Position numbers and translations under genes: made by a program | Notes under the pieces: generated by a model | What the model saw: the letters and a program-made list of their open reading frames with translations, nothing else | Databases searched by the model: none | What the model was told of the DNA's origin: nothing | In this document: one piece after another, positions 41,655 to 54,600 of the stretch | Position numbering within the stretch: position 1 is the first letter of the stretch | Layout: every line of letters starts with the position of its first letter | Assembly (NCBI GenBank): GCA_027405735.1 | Contig: JAPEHQ010000001.1 | Coordinates: forward strand, 868,001-932,000 | DNA length: 64,000 bases | Direction: 5' to 3' | Source: Mucor racemosus | Taxonomy: Eukaryota; Mucoromycota; Mucoromycetes; Mucorales; Mucoraceae

Positions 41655-42551
41655 ATGCCTCGTCCATTAAGTGATTCATGGCAATATTTCGAATTATTAT
41701 CGCCAAACAACGGAAAAAGTAGGAAAGCAAAATGTTCGTTTTGTAATCACATCCAATCTGCCAGTATAACTCGTCTCCATCAACATTTACTATATCGCTG
41801 TGCAAGGATTTCGTCCGAAATTCGTGATCAATTAAGACAAAAGCAAGATGACCGAGGAAACGATTCACCAGTACGAAATAGAGATGAATTACTACAGCCG
41901 CAATCATCATCTAATGTAAACTATCATTTTGATTCTGCCCTTCAAAATACCCTTAATCCTCATTCAAATTATTTCGATGCTGCCCTGTCTCCAACTGCAT
42001 CTACAAACTTTTCGACTGCTAATCATATTGCATTTACATCTAGTACCGATAATATGAATCAACAAAATCAACAACAGCAACAGCATCACCATCACAGTAA
42101 CCAGCAGCAACAGCAACAACAGCAGCAGCAACAACAACAACCCGATAGATCTCAAGCAATGCTGGATTGGCATTTGGCTCGAGCCTTATTTTCTGCCAAC
42201 ATTCCATTTGATAAAATAGAAAACCCTCACATTATTGAATTCTTTAAACGCTTGCAACCAAATTATACTGTACCAAAAGCAAGATACTTACAACAATTTT
42301 TGATCAAAGAGCAACATTGGGATCTTATACATTGGAATGAATCTACCACGACAGCGCAACAAAGACCATCACCGCCAACGCCCACTACATCACATCAACA
42401 ATCTATATTGCAACAACGTTCAGCTAATGTGGAGTATATGGGATTATCTACTGATAGTAACAATGTGCCTTCCAACAATAATAACACTACAATTGGGAAT
42501 CGATTATTATCCTCAATTCATCCTCCGGCAGAACTTGAAGGAAGTTTATAA
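41655..42551 (+). CDS. BED zinc-finger protein with hAT-transposase-derived segment
   Basis: Single exon, 298 aa from the ATG at 41655 (the in-frame TTG at 41652 is ignored). Residues 1-50 form a BED-type zinc finger: aromatic W9/F12, CSFC at 27-30, then the TRLHQHLLYRC region with His and C49. A poly-Gln/His tract (roughly 135-165) separates it from a segment of about 55 residues (AMLDWHLARALFSANIPFDK, then NPHIIEFFKRLQPNYTVPKA). This segment resembles the part of hAT transposases between the BED finger and the RNase-H fold. The catalytic DDE domain and C-terminal hAT dimerisation region are absent. No inverted repeats were seen around it. This suggests a domesticated DNA-binding protein, or a truncated transposase relic; the intact frame favours the former. 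Confidence 0.7.
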   Translation: MPRPLSDSWQYFELLSPNNGKSRKAKCSFCNHIQSASITRLHQHLLYRCARISSEIRDQLRQKQDDRGNDSPVRNRDELLQPQSSSNVNYHFDSALQNTLNPHSNYFDAALSPTASTNFSTANHIAFTSSTDNMNQQNQQQQQHHHHSNQQQQQQQQQQQQQPDRSQAMLDWHLARALFSANIPFDKIENPHIIEFFKRLQPNYTVPKARYLQQFLIKEQHWDLIHWNESTTTAQQRPSPPTPTTSHQQSILQQRSANVEYMGLSTDSNNVPSNNNNTTIGNRLLSSIHPPAELEGSL

Positions 42552-42667
42552 AATTGAAGAAAATGAACCCAATAATTCAAGATAAATTACTAAAAAAAAA
42601 CCCTTAACCAAAATAAGGAAAAATTCCTAAAAGAACATTCTTTCGATTCAACAAATCTATCTTTACA

Positions 42668-42698
<31 letters not shown>

Positions 42699-43093
42699 AT
42701 TTTTACTTTTATTTTAGCAGTTGTATAGTATTTAGACACAACATCATTTATTCGCATAACGTCAATTAGAAAAAGATCGAATGGTTTTAGGTATCATTAT
42801 TATCGATCTTGTCCTCATTTAATAAATATTTATATCAAATACGCAATTTTGTATTATACATTTATCATTTATCTGATTGGCAAAAGTCAAGATCCTCACG
42901 TTACTAACATTTGTTTAATGCAATTTTGACATAGCGGAGTGTACAGCGTATTTTACAAGTATTCCAAAGAAGAAAATTGATTCATTATGACTACTCAATG
43001 AGAATGAGATGCTTATTCTTTGATTATTACCAGGTGTATAAAACCTTGCTTTTGTAATAATTATTAAAGTTATTATGAAATCGAATTATGAGG

Positions 43094-43129
<36 letters not shown>

Positions 43130-45599
43130 TAAATGATTTACCATGTCGGGGAGCTGAACCTTAATAAATAACCTTTTTCCGAGGATGGATCTAAAAACGG
43201 CATTAATTTCAATTCGATCCTATACATTTCCATGAAGCGGAAGTGAATCAAATGTTTTATTACTTAATCAGTCGTATATAGAGGTTTAAGAATCCCAGGG
43301 ATTTAATTCAAATCCATGATGTTTACACATGTACACTTGCCAAAAACGTTGCAAGTTTATGCTATAAATGTAAGTTTATTACTTAAAATAAAGAGAGACC
43401 AAATTTATGGTACTGATATGTCCATGTATATTCTTTTTTGTTCCTATTACGTTGTGTGAATTCCTGTAAATCTCATTAATCTAAACTCATTATCTTCATA
43501 AATGTTACATGTTTATGTATTCCTTTTGCTTATACATACATCATGTATTAACCGGCTTTATACCCTTTCCAATCAAGAATGTAATACAAACATCACCTCT
43601 TTTATATTAAGGATATTGTGATGCAAAATTAGCAGCGTTTGACAGCCATTAGCCAAGGATTTTGGATCAATCTAATTGACGAATACCCCAGGATTTGAAC
43701 TTCAAAAATATGCTTACTGACTTTTTTTGTGATCTATGACCGCTGTAAACGTTCAAAATCTAACCATTTTTAAAGTTTTTCTGTATTTATTGTAATACTT
43801 GGCATTTTGGAATAATACAGAGCAACATTTGCTTTTTATGTATTACAAAAAAATAAAATAAAACATATTTACCCAAAAAATGTGTAAAATGTAACGCAAA
43901 GCTCATTACTCAAAATGGATTTTACGATCGAATGCCCGACTACGTTTTACCGGTATACTCGAGCTTATCTTCTTCTTTTATAATCAGTTTATTATAAGAC
44001 AAAATCATGGCAGATCGCAAAAAAAAACCCCCCGGCTGACCACTCAAAGCTCAAATCCAGGGACCATTGCCAATTGGGATTTTGAAACCCATGCTATTAA
44101 AACACACATTTATTTTTGTGCATTTTGTCGATGAAATTTGCTCTTTACAAAACTTCTCTTCGTTTCCTGGAGTTTCTAGATGGTTTTCAATAGCCGTTAA
44201 ACCCAAAATCAAACTTGACATCCATATTTACAGCTAGAGAGTGCAAAATAAATAAAAATAGGCGAATATAACAATCAGAACTCAATTTTCACTGTGGAAA
44301 TCAACACCAATTGATGACCCTGAATCTTTGCTATCATTAATAGCAAAAAATAAAACACTTTAGATATGGCATCTTGTGGGTTTTTATGATTAAATGCCAC
44401 TTTTTCATCAAAATTGGCTTAAATTTGCACTGCAAGTACATATTTTGGTGATTTTAGACGATCCCTCGCCCTCAGAAGTGTACTAGACGAATGTAATATA
44501 TCAATAGATTTATTTTAATGCAGTGGTTACAAAATTTTTTTTTCGATTTTTCAACTCGATTTTCGCCTTACCAACCCTCGTCCAAAATCTGAAATTTTAC
44601 AAAATTGAATTTTAAAGCCGAAAAACAAAGCATTTTACTAAGGTACATATTAGACAAAATTGTTTGCAAAAGTTTATTAATTAATATAAAAGTATTCAAT
44701 TAAACTTTTTTAGCCAATAATTTTGACTTACACCCAAAAAACCAAATTTGTACATTTACGTAAATATAGAGATATTTTATGCGAAAACTTCAATTAAAAA
44801 AAATACCAGTAAATAGAGCGCATAAAAATATCTATAATAAAATATTTAAAGCTGGGAGTAAAGTATAAAACAGTGGATGTAATAATTCTTTAATGCTCAA
44901 ATTTTTTCAAGTTTTTTTGAATCTGATAAAAAAACTTACCAGTTGCGAATAACACTTCAAACTCCGGAATGACAAATGTCATAGCACCTTTTCTTTGAAA
45001 TATAGCACCAAATTGAAGACAATAGCACTTTATTTGCTAGAATAAAAAATACAATAGAGAATATAATCATCTAAATAAACGATATTTAGGTATTATTTTA
45101 TTCAAAGTATCTTATTTAATGACAAAAAAATCTTTAAAAGTTTATACATGACAAAATGACTTTTTTTTTTGGTAATAAAACTATAAATTCTTGGCGGGTT
45201 TCTACGGTATTTCATTTACATCTCTCCATCCAATTCGCATATATCTAGGGTGATGTTTATATGTCATTATTAGCTCAAGTTGGGAAGTATTTGATGAATA
45301 AATAGTAGTTATCAGCTGTAACAACTGAAAAAACAGAATCGAATATACGCAAGAAAATGATAATTCTCGGTCTACAATACCATTGAAACATATTTGATAT
45401 ATGTAATATGAATTGGAACAACCCCGCCCTATTCACACACAATACAATGGCCAACCCTGGGGATAAAGGTTTTTGCAAATTTAACTTTTTCAGTGACTTG
45501 TAGACATCGATTGGTGTAAACAGTAAAAGTTTGATCCCCCTTCCCAAAGGTTAATCTACCCCCTTCTCTATCCAACACACATTTTTCTAACACATTAAA
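42552..45599. other. 3-kb intergenic region with homopolymers and an old DIC-core-like segment
   Basis: T27 at 42672-42698 and A30 at 43094-43123. From about 44540 to 44950 the sequence recalls the DIC core (CCTTACCAACCCTC, AAATAGAGCGC, GACAAAATTGT) but is strongly diverged. No intact gene, tRNA or LTR pair was recognised. The last 200 bp before 45600 should hold the MIX17 promoter. Confidence 0.45.
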
Positions 45600-46329
45600 A
45601 TGCCTCGCCAAGTAAACTATCATTATTTTTTATGTTAATATAGGATTAAATGTATTAAATGTTTTATTTTTCAATTGTATAGACCAGACGTTCTGCCCCT
45701 GCTCAACAAACTCGTCATGCTTCCACCATGCCTGCCCGTCAAGCACCTCCCCCATCTGCACCTAGACCTATGGCTCCTCCTGCTCAACAACAACGTGCTC
45801 CTGCTCAACCACAACATGCTATGGCACCCGCACCCGCTGCTGCCCCTCCTGCTCTTGCTCAAGCTGCCCCTCAACAACCTGGCATGTTTGCTCAAAGTAA
45901 GATTTTATAATATTCAGGGGGTATATATGACTTTATTAACTTTTTTATTCTCCAAATAGTGGCCACTACTGCTGCTGGTGTAGCTGTTGGTTCTGCTGTT
46001 GGTCACACTTTGGTAAATACATGATCAATGTGGAAATAATTAAGACATTTTATTAATACAATCTATAGGCTAATGGTGTATCTTCCATCTTCAGTGGATC
46101 TTCTTCCGAACCTGCTGCTGCCGAACAACCTCAACAACCTCAATATCAAGCAGCTCCTCAATATCAACCTCAACAATTCCAAGCCGCACCTCAACCCTCT
46201 GGAAATGCTTGTGAAGCTGATGCCAAGGCTTTCACTAACTGTCTTGAAGCTAGCAACAATGATTTCGCTTCATGTCAATGGTACCTTGAAGCCCTCAAGT
46301 CTTGTCAACAAATGGCTTCCAACTACTAA
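45600..46329 (+). CDS. MIX17/CHCHD2-type twin CX9C mitochondrial protein
   Basis: Four exons, 45600-45611, 45683-45896, 45960-46012 and 46069-46329, give 179 aa. The first exon codes only MPRQ. The N-terminal half is Pro/Gln/Ala-rich (RRSAPAQQTRHASTMPARQA). A small hydrophobic Gly/Ala segment follows (MATTAAGVAVGSAVGHTL), as in CHCHD2/CHCHD10/Mix17. The C-terminal CHCH domain has Cys at 141, 151, 162 and 172, giving two exact CX9C motifs (CEADAKAFTNC and CQWYLEALKSC) oxidised by the Mia40 relay. Family members sit in the intermembrane space, are linked to respiration and cristae, and can act in nuclear stress response. A Gln/Pro-rich insert lies between the hydrophobic segment and the CHCH domain. 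High use of CCT/GCT codons suggests good expression. Confidence 0.9.
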
Positions 46330-46624
46330 ATTATTTATATACACATTTTATAACCTCTTTTTTTTTCTTTTCTTTTCTTTGATTTTTCATAGACGATATA
46401 TATATATAGATAATAAAATTGGAATTAAATGAATGACCTGATCCTGGATTTTTGTTGGTATATTTTATGTCAAATGTTGAGTTTTATATGGATACAACTG
46501 AAACCAAGATAGAAAAACAATTTCTATCCAAAAGGGAGTTTGATGTCTTGGGGGGAGGAGGAGGGAGGAGGGTTTGGATACTTGTTTCTACCTTCTTTCC
46601 TTTTTTTTTAAAAAAAAAAAAAAA

Positions 46625-46944
46625 ATGCTTAAAAGTATCCTCAATAAAAACTTGTTATACAAACCGAGTATTGCCCGTCAATTGTGCACTAATTTGCCTA
46701 AATACAATGGTGAGAAAGTATTCAATAACCGCGAGAAGGCTGCAGAAGGTATTTGGGCGCGTCAAATGGTGAGGTATATACTCAAAATATAAACTTAATT
46801 ACTAATACAACGTAAAAATAGAACGCAAATGAACTTGAAAAACTTCATGACAGATTGAAAGAGCAGCAAAAAACATTGATGGACACACAAAAGAAGATTT
46901 CAGAATTAAGAGATAGTATCAATGAATCAAATAGCAGCAAATAA
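46625..46944 (+). CDS. INH1: Mitochondrial F1F0-ATPase inhibitor IF1
   Basis: Two exons, 46625-46768 and 46822-46944, give 88 aa. IF1 binds F1-ATPase at low pH and blocks ATP hydrolysis when the membrane potential fails. A basic N-terminus (MLKSILNKNLLYKPSIARQL) acts as mitochondrial targeting signal. The inhibitory core FNNREKAAEGIWARQM follows, then a coiled coil (NELEKLHDRLKEQQKTLMDT). The donor is GTGAGG after the Met codon, the choice that keeps the helix in frame. Length matches fungal IF1. It lies 295 bp after MIX17, on the same strand. Confidence 0.9.
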
Positions 46945-47148
46945 GATAAGCACAAGCACATGACATTTATGCCAATTTCAAATGAAAAACGTCGATCTAG
47001 CTATGACTCAATTATCATCGGTGAAATTAATAATAAAATTTAGGGCTTCAAACAGCTCATATTTTTGTATTCTTCTTTTCCTCTTTTTCCCTCTTTCCCT
47101 TTCCCAATCTTTCTCTCCCTCTCTCTCTCTTTTTTTTTTGAAAATAAC

Positions 47149-48808
47149 ATGGCATTTAGAAGAATAATCTCTCATCAGGTTCATTTAAACAGTAAACGCT
47201 CATTTAGCTGTAGTTTACAAAGAAATATTGTAAATAAATCCCCTATTTCAACAACTGCAGCACCTAAAATTGAAGTTCCTCAAGCAGCAAGATTGGATGC
47301 CATAAAATCAACTAATTCGGCATCTCATTTCTATCAAAACAAAGTATTGGAAGAGTACACTGCGCAACCTGTAAATGCAAGCACATTACGTCAATTCATC
47401 TTTTTCGGTAGACAAATGAATACAGATCGTTTACTTAAATCCGCTAATTGGGTTCGTAATGAATTATTGGTTCGTTTGGCTCATCGCATCCGTGATTTCC
47501 AGCAATTGCCATTCTTTGTCGGTACAAATCCTCACATTGAATATGTTTATAAATTATATTGGGGTGCATTTGAATCTATACGTGCTTGCCCTCCTATTGA
47601 AAAGCATGAAGATAATGGCCGTTTCTGTGAATTATTACAAACTTTATTAGAAGATGGATTATTGGTGTTACCTAGATTAGCTCAAGGTTTAAGTGAAAGT
47701 GCAGCATATTATCCACCTGAACAAAAAGATTTAGATTTGTTTTTAAACCGTATGCTTAGATCAAGGATATCCAGACGTGTATTAGCCGAACAACATTTAG
47801 CATTAACCGAAGCATGTGAACATGAATATGATCAACACACGGGGTTTGGCGATGGTTACGTGGGAATCATATTTGTTCATTGCTCTGCTAGTGAAATTTT
47901 AGAAAGGTCAAAGCAATTGGTATTTCAACATGTTCATCGATATCATTCCATGGAACAAAAAGAAAATCAACATTCACCTGTACCACATATTGATGTCAAA
48001 ATCCAGCACAATGGATTCAAATCGAGCAATAGTAAGAATGAGATTTTGTTTGCTTATGTAAGTGAATATTTTCAACTATTTGGATGCATTTCTGATGTGT
48101 TTATAGGTACCCGAGCAATTGGAACACATTTTGTACGAATTACTAGATAACGCTGTTCGATTTACGATGCGTACACACCTAGATGGAGACTATCCGCCTA
48201 TTCAAGTAACCGTCAGTGCAACTGATTCAGATGTTTATTTCAGAGTATCTGATCAAGGTGGAGGAATGACCAAAGATAGATATGATTGTTTATGGTCTTA
48301 TCAATCCCGAGCACAATCAGGAGATTTTGGAGATTTTACACAAGTTCAAAAAATACCGGCTACAATTGACGGTAGAGCAAACCAAGCATCTGAAATGGGA
48401 CATCGTCATTTAGGAATTGGATTAACAATGAGTAGAATCTATGCAGAATATTGGGGTGGAGAATTACAAGTAATTACGATGGATGGTTTTGGCACAGATG
48501 CCTATGTTCGTATACCAAGATTAGGTACCAATATAGAGAATTTAGGTATCGAAAGACAAGCACATCCTGTATTTCATAACACAATTAAATCAGGATCCAC
48601 TGTAACAGGATCAACGCATAAAAAGAAGAAATTAACCAAAAATAACACAAAGAAAGAAAAAGAACTTCGCCTTCAATCAAATCCCAATGCACCACCCTCT
48701 GCCACACTTCGATTATTATCATCAGAACAACAATTATTAGATACCACTTTAACAGCAGAATCATTTAGTGGAAATGGCTGGAGTGAAAGCCATATGATTC
48801 AATCTTAA
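47149..48808 (+). CDS. Mitochondrial branched-chain alpha-ketoacid / pyruvate dehydrogenase kinase
   Basis: Two exons, 47149-48057 and 48107-48808, give 536 aa. The family phosphorylates and inactivates the E1 alpha subunit of matrix alpha-ketoacid dehydrogenases. A basic, Ser-rich targeting peptide (MAFRRIISHQVHLNSKRSFS) leads into the four-helix BCDHK domain (LLKSANWVRNELLVRLAHRI, LPFFVGTNPHIEYVYKLYWG). The GHKL ATPase domain has N-box ELLDNA (about 314), G1 box DQGGG (about 352) and G2 box GHRHLGIGLTMSRIYAEYWG (about 401). The AHRI...LPFFVG.NP wording is closer to BCKDK than to PDK1-4, but fungal Pkp proteins blur this. Odd: a Lys-rich C-terminal extension of about 95 residues after the ATPase fold. 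Confidence 0.88.
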
Positions 48809-48922
48809 TTTATAAACTTATTTATTTAAATGTGTATATATCAATATAATAAAAACTTTATGATAAAACTGTATTTATTTACGTCATGTACAGCACATAA
48901 TTATTTGACACTAAAGGCTTCA

Positions 48923-50447
48923 CTAGTTCTTTTTAGATGATTCCCAGCTTTCATCAAACCCAAGCCCCAAGAAATCCCAATGACCATCTTTATCAACTGC
49001 CATTTGAGCTACTTGAAGCCAAACAGCGTTCAATCGACTGTCTTCGTTAGGTCCGTACATAACTTGAGCTACAGCGCAGGATCGGGTCGTCTTGATGACA
49101 TGAGGTTCTTTGCAATCGAGTGCTTTATCAAATATAGTAAGCCAATTGTTATTGCTTGAAGGGACATTGCTTGGAGATTTATATGCTAGTAAGGCTTCCA
49201 CATTGAAATTAGGTCTACCTCTTGTGATGTAATAAAATATTGTAACTGCAATATGAGCATGCAATAAACTGACAGATTCTGATGGTGTAATTCTCGAAAT
49301 ATATTGATGTAAGAATTCCGATGAAGTAAGAGCATGCATCAAAAAGAAATCTAATTTCAGTACATTAGGATGATCATCACGGAGACCAGTTGAACCAACA
49401 GCCAATGAGATACATGTATAAAGCTCCTTGAATTTTGCTTGAATATCCTTTGAATTGTCATTAATTGTCCATTGATTAACATAATAATTAATTCTGTCCA
49501 ATGCTTCCTTGTTTTTGAGCAAAGTACCCATTTTATTTTCATCTTTAAAATGAACTGCATTGTCAAACAAGGGATCTTTTCTTACATTGTTTAAGATTCG
49601 AAACAAAGAATTATCTTTCAAAAAATCTGGGATATTTTCTGCTTGAGGTTCTGCATTGACATTGCGATTATTTTTTTCTTTTGAAGCAGCTGTTGTTTCA
49701 TCAGAAATACCGAATCGAGTGGAGATTTGATTAGAAAGTTGATCAACAAATGTATTAACATATCCTCTGGCTGTTGATGTTGCATTTTCAGCATAAGATT
49801 GTGCTTGTGCTGGGACCATAGAAGATGTATTCAATGGAAGTTGATCTGGAACAATCTTGGCAAAATTAGGTTCAGTACATGTTGCCATTGCTAAACCTTC
49901 AGCTACAATGCCGGGAATTCCAAATTCAAGGCCATAGCCAATATGGATAAGAGGATGAAAAGCTCCACCAACGGTTCGAGCTAACAAGTCGCCACTCCAT
50001 ACCCAACGACGAACAGTATCAATAGGTCCATTCTTTTCTACTTCAGATTGGAAAAAAGTGAGGAAACTAGTATACGCATCAGCTTGACCAAGATATTTAG
50101 TATAGTTTTCCCGAGTGATTGTACCAACAGAAGGAGGTAATGGACGTTGGTCTTTGGCATGTACATCAAAAATCTCTTGAAGCTTCTCCTTGCTTGCACC
50201 CAACGAATAAGCAGCTAAAAGATGATGGATTAAATGGCTATAACACTTTATATTAGCAAGATGAATTTCAATTATACATTATATCAACATACTTGTGAAA
50301 CTTTTTCTCATTGAAAAAGATGTGAAATTCCTTATTATTCTTCAGCAATAATTGTTCAGACAACACGGCAGCATCAGGTGTGATTCCTGGCACGATAATG
50401 GAAAAGGTCTCAGGTTTATTAGGAGTATTTGGTTTGAAAGAGGTCAT
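48923..50447 (-). CDS. Questin oxidase-like protein (DUF4243)
   Basis: Two exons on the minus strand, 50447..50293 and 50237..48923, give 489 aa. The family (AflY/GedK type) is named for a Baeyer-Villiger-like oxidase of questin and aflatoxin-type polyketide pathways; many fungal members have unknown substrates. Signatures: EFHIFFNEKKFHNHLIHHLL at the N-terminus, HPLIHIGYGLEFGIPGIVAEGLA in the middle with the conserved His, and SSEFLHQYISRI ... VSLLHAHIAVTIFYYITRGR near the C-terminus. The intron at 50292-50238 splits FHN|H, the same place family members are continuous. No polyketide synthase or other secondary-metabolism gene lies nearby, so a cluster role is not supported here. Confidence 0.85.
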
Positions 50448-50512
50448 TTTTTACGTTGTTAATATAAGATTTGCGTAGAAAAAAATTGATTGCAAGATTG
50501 AAATCAAAGGAC

Positions 50513-50520
50513 TATTTATA
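50513..50520 (-). promoter_or_regulatory. TATA box of the questin oxidase-like gene
   Basis: TATAAATA on the minus strand lies 66-73 bp upstream of the ATG at 50447, a similar spacing to the chitinase TATA box. Confidence 0.55.
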
Positions 50521-51659
50521 CAGGAATTATGCCATCATGGATTTCAATGCTTTTTGTCGTCATTCTTTATATAGCTAGGTAATTATTGGCTTGTTGTTCA
50601 ACCCAGATTCATGCCTAGTTCGTGCAACATCAAACTATCTTGCAATAATTTATCCGAGCTTTAGTATACAAAATTGTATGAGTAAGCGTATCAAGATGGG
50701 CTCATAATGTCCTGCTAGTTCACTTATTCTTGATTAGAACTTGATGATAAATGTAACGACAAATGCCCAATGCTTTTATAGGCATATTTCGCAAGTTAGC
50801 GTAAATGTAAATGCATATATGTATATAGTCATATAAAAATATGAAGCTAAAATTCTATAAAAGATCGAAATAATGCAATATTCAATTTAAACACTTTGTT
50901 ACATTGACATATATTTTATTCTAATAAAAATTTGATACTGTACAAACCTAATTAAAATGCGATCAGTTTCCATAGAGCACAATATATATCGTTATTGTTT
51001 TCAGTAAGTATCTTCAAATGATACTATTATTTAACATGATTGCTCAAAAATTATCTTAGTTACATCAGATAATATTAAAAAAAATACAAGAGATCCCTCT
51101 TTGGAAACATTGATATCAATCGAAAAGATTTCTGAGACTATGATATACCAAATGAAATGCACACATTAGGACCTATTAGTTGCATAAATCTTAAACTTGT
51201 TTTTAAACTTTATACAGCAAAAATCGCAAAATGAGTAGTTGTTTTGGTCAGTCAAATAAACAGCACCATTTCCGGAAGTTATTCTGTAGCATTTAGGTAT
51301 TTGCAAGACTTTTAACTTTCATTTATCCAGGATTGTAAAATCAATTAAATGAATAATCCTTTTCATAAACTGAATACACAAAAAAAAAAAAGGATTTTGC
51401 TTTTCTTTGTTTTTTAAACAAACATTTGCGAAAAACGTTTAGCTTTATTTGCGCTATTGAAATATTTTTTAAGGCCAATAAACTAAACTACAGCTTGTTG
51501 TATCAATTAATCAATCAAAAATCCATATGTTTTGAAAAATTAAAAACTAGCAGTATGTTGTGTACTATTTTATACTATTTACTGCTGATTATCTAACAAA
51601 ACATCATATTTAACAAAACAAAGGTTCAGTATTTTCAGATATATTTGGTATGCAAAACT
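50521..51659. other. AT-rich spacer, no gene recognised
   Basis: About 1.1 kb between the last gene and the second repeat zone. It has no frame over 60 codons and no match noticed to the other repeats. An A12 run lies near 51380. Confidence 0.4.
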
Positions 51660-54600
51660 ATCAAAAGGGGTTGTCTAATCTCAAATTTATTTGATTCAAC
51701 TGCTGATGCTAAACTAGTAGCATCAAATTAGTTGTGTTGACTCGCAATAAAGTAAGGCGTTTTATCAAGTAAGATGTTGGCGTTCAATGTATTTCAGTTA
51801 AATTGAACAGATAGAAATATAGTTTATGCAGAGATCTATGAATGTGAGAGAAAGCTCAGATCTATATTGACATAAAAAAATGACCCAAATTGTGATGCTT
51901 CGTCGACCTGTAGACATTTTTTTGTGGCGATACCTGATGAGCTGATGGTTCACGTATAATTTAGCCATTTAATTGTCAAATGTATCGTATAAAGTAACGC
52001 AGCTTACTTTTGAATGAAAGTACTAATTATTCTAATTAAAATCAATAGCTTCAAAAGGCATAGTTAAGTGCAATCATTGCCACTAAATGGCATAATTTGA
52101 TATGCAGAAAACCCTTGAAGAATTTATTCTTTTTCTTGGCAATGCTACAAATCATCGTTCAATATGACTGAATATTAATGAATTAGAGAAAATACAGCTG
52201 GTAAAAACTGATACCCAACAACGTACATCGAGGTTAAGGTTGACAAAAATGCATTAATTGTGTAGTGGAAATCGCAACATTTTGATGAATAGAAATTATA
52301 GGACCAATGTGTTGAGTTTGCCTCAGGATTTTTAAAAGGGTTTAAAAGCATACTTCATCAAACTTACTTATATGTTAAACACTCACCATATGTCACTAGT
52401 ATCATCTTGTTTTTTATTTAATTGCTGTATTATTAAAAATATAAAAATCAAACTTTTCATAGCTTATAACAGTGGCAATAATGGGATGTTTATGGTAGTG
52501 GAGAGGTAAGACTAAAACTCAATTTAAATCACCTCCAACTCAATAATTATAAAGTAAGACTATATTATCATCAAATAAACTACCACACAATATTAACATG
52601 TATAAAGATTTACAGTAATAAGCTTGAATCAAGTGGGTACAACATCGTAAATTCTTGAAAAAGTTTTCAGGTATTATAAAACCTCTTATTTTTAAGACTT
52701 ACAAAGCTTATAAGCGGAATATTAATTTAGAAAATTATTTTTGTCCAGATCATCAATTTTGACATTTTTTAATTTTTTTTTTTTTGTTTTTTGAAAATCT
52801 AGAGTTAATTATACTACCAATTATAAAAACAAAAAAATATGCACATATGCAGAATTTAGCGCTCTATTTGCTCAATAAAAAATAACAAACATTTTTATTG
52901 CAAAATATAACATGAAAATCCTTTAACCAAAAAACCGTTTTTGGGACAAAAGTGCAAAGTTTAATTAATTAACATTTAATATTAAGCATTTATAAAATGT
53001 ATATTAGCTATGGCTACAAGTTTCTCTCATAATGTAGTATATTTAAACGTTAATTTTGGTATCAAAATTTGATTTTTCTGTTTTTTGATAAAAACCATGA
53101 GTGTTGGTAAGGATAAAATGAGTTCCCGAAAATGTCCGCTATAAAGTCTAAATTTTCAGACCCTACATGGTTAAATATAAGAAAAGTTAAAAAAACGCTT
53201 TTTTATTCAAAACTGATATACTATTATAGTATAAGAGACTTAGCCGTTCAATCTTGCTATGCTTAATTATGGCGTCGCTCTACGGGCTCGCTTTTGCAAT
53301 TTTTTAATGAATGTATGATACGACAGACGGTTTTTCCGGTAGAAAAATGTATGCTACTATGATAACAGATATTGCCTATTTCGTTTAGTCTATGGTTTAT
53401 GCGCTGTAATGCTGCTTTTATATTGGATGAAATGTGCAATTTAGCAGGGTTTTAATTGCGCTAAATAATGTAAAGCCTTGAAAATAACCCTTATCTACGT
53501 GTGTTTTTCGTTTTTCTCTCCTTTTGTTTTCACATTCCAAGGATAATATATTCACCGTTTGATAAGGTATATCAAACTATCAAGCTGATATTCTTTTCTT
53601 TCATCTGAATACGCATGCTAATATATGGGACTTGTCGTATATTTTCAGGATTGATAAATAATACTTACAAAAGAATACAATTAAAATAGAATGAGTAATG
53701 AATCAGTTCTTTAACTGTATAATAAAAAAAGATATCGTTTATTTAGATATAAAAGTATAGCCTTTTATATTGATTTGACATTGAGATCCTGAGTTGTAAC
53801 TTAAGGCACTATTGAACCATTAAGTTTTTTTGATAGTAATCTATGGATTGAAATAGATCAATCATAATTTAACAGTTTTTGCAGAGCTTGTGAGTTGTCT
53901 TGTTTCAATGCTGCGCTAAATATGCTTGGATGTTGATTTGTTAGCTACTTGATTGATTGACCGCTGGGATGAAATAATATGGTGTCATAATTGAGGTCAA
54001 AGCGTTCTTGGTAATTACTGGATTAAACTTGATACGCTAGGCGTTTTTTATATCCGATATCAAGAATTGCACTTCAATACATGATGTCGTAGTCAATAGA
54101 TTGTAAGATGTATTGATACTGTAGAAGGTGATAACGTATGATACTAGTATGTGGAATACAACAGGATTAATGTTTTTAATATAAGTAGCAGTCTATACTA
54201 GAGACTGATATTTTTATTTAACCGCATTTTAGGATCAAATACCATTATTTACTACTGTATTGTTGTACGTACGTCTTGATTACCAGATCAAATCGAAGGC
54301 AATGATATTTATATCTACTCAATGAAAAGCTAGAACTGGCTGAAAACCCACGAAATATTCCAGAAAAGTGATAAAATTTTAAATGATATAGAAACAAAAA
54401 AAAAAAAGAATAATCTGATGTCTTGCCTAATAACCATGGTTTTGATTGTAGCTATGCTTGAAAACAAATCTTTTTACAGCTAACAATCGTAAACTAAACT
54501 AGTAAGTTTAAACAAGGTTAATTTGTTTAAATTTTATGTGTGATAAAGTAACATCTATAAACTTAGATTTGGCTTCGATATAAATTTAAGCAGTACGTGT

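Noticed and set aside
43140..44070. tRNA-like words (GGATTTGAACTTC, CAAATCCAGGG)
   Set aside because: No acceptor-stem pairing or anticodon arm could be built around them.
48923..50447. Secondary-metabolite cluster around the questin oxidase-like gene
   Set aside because: Neighbours are a mitochondrial kinase on one side and repeats on the other; no polyketide or tailoring genes are present.
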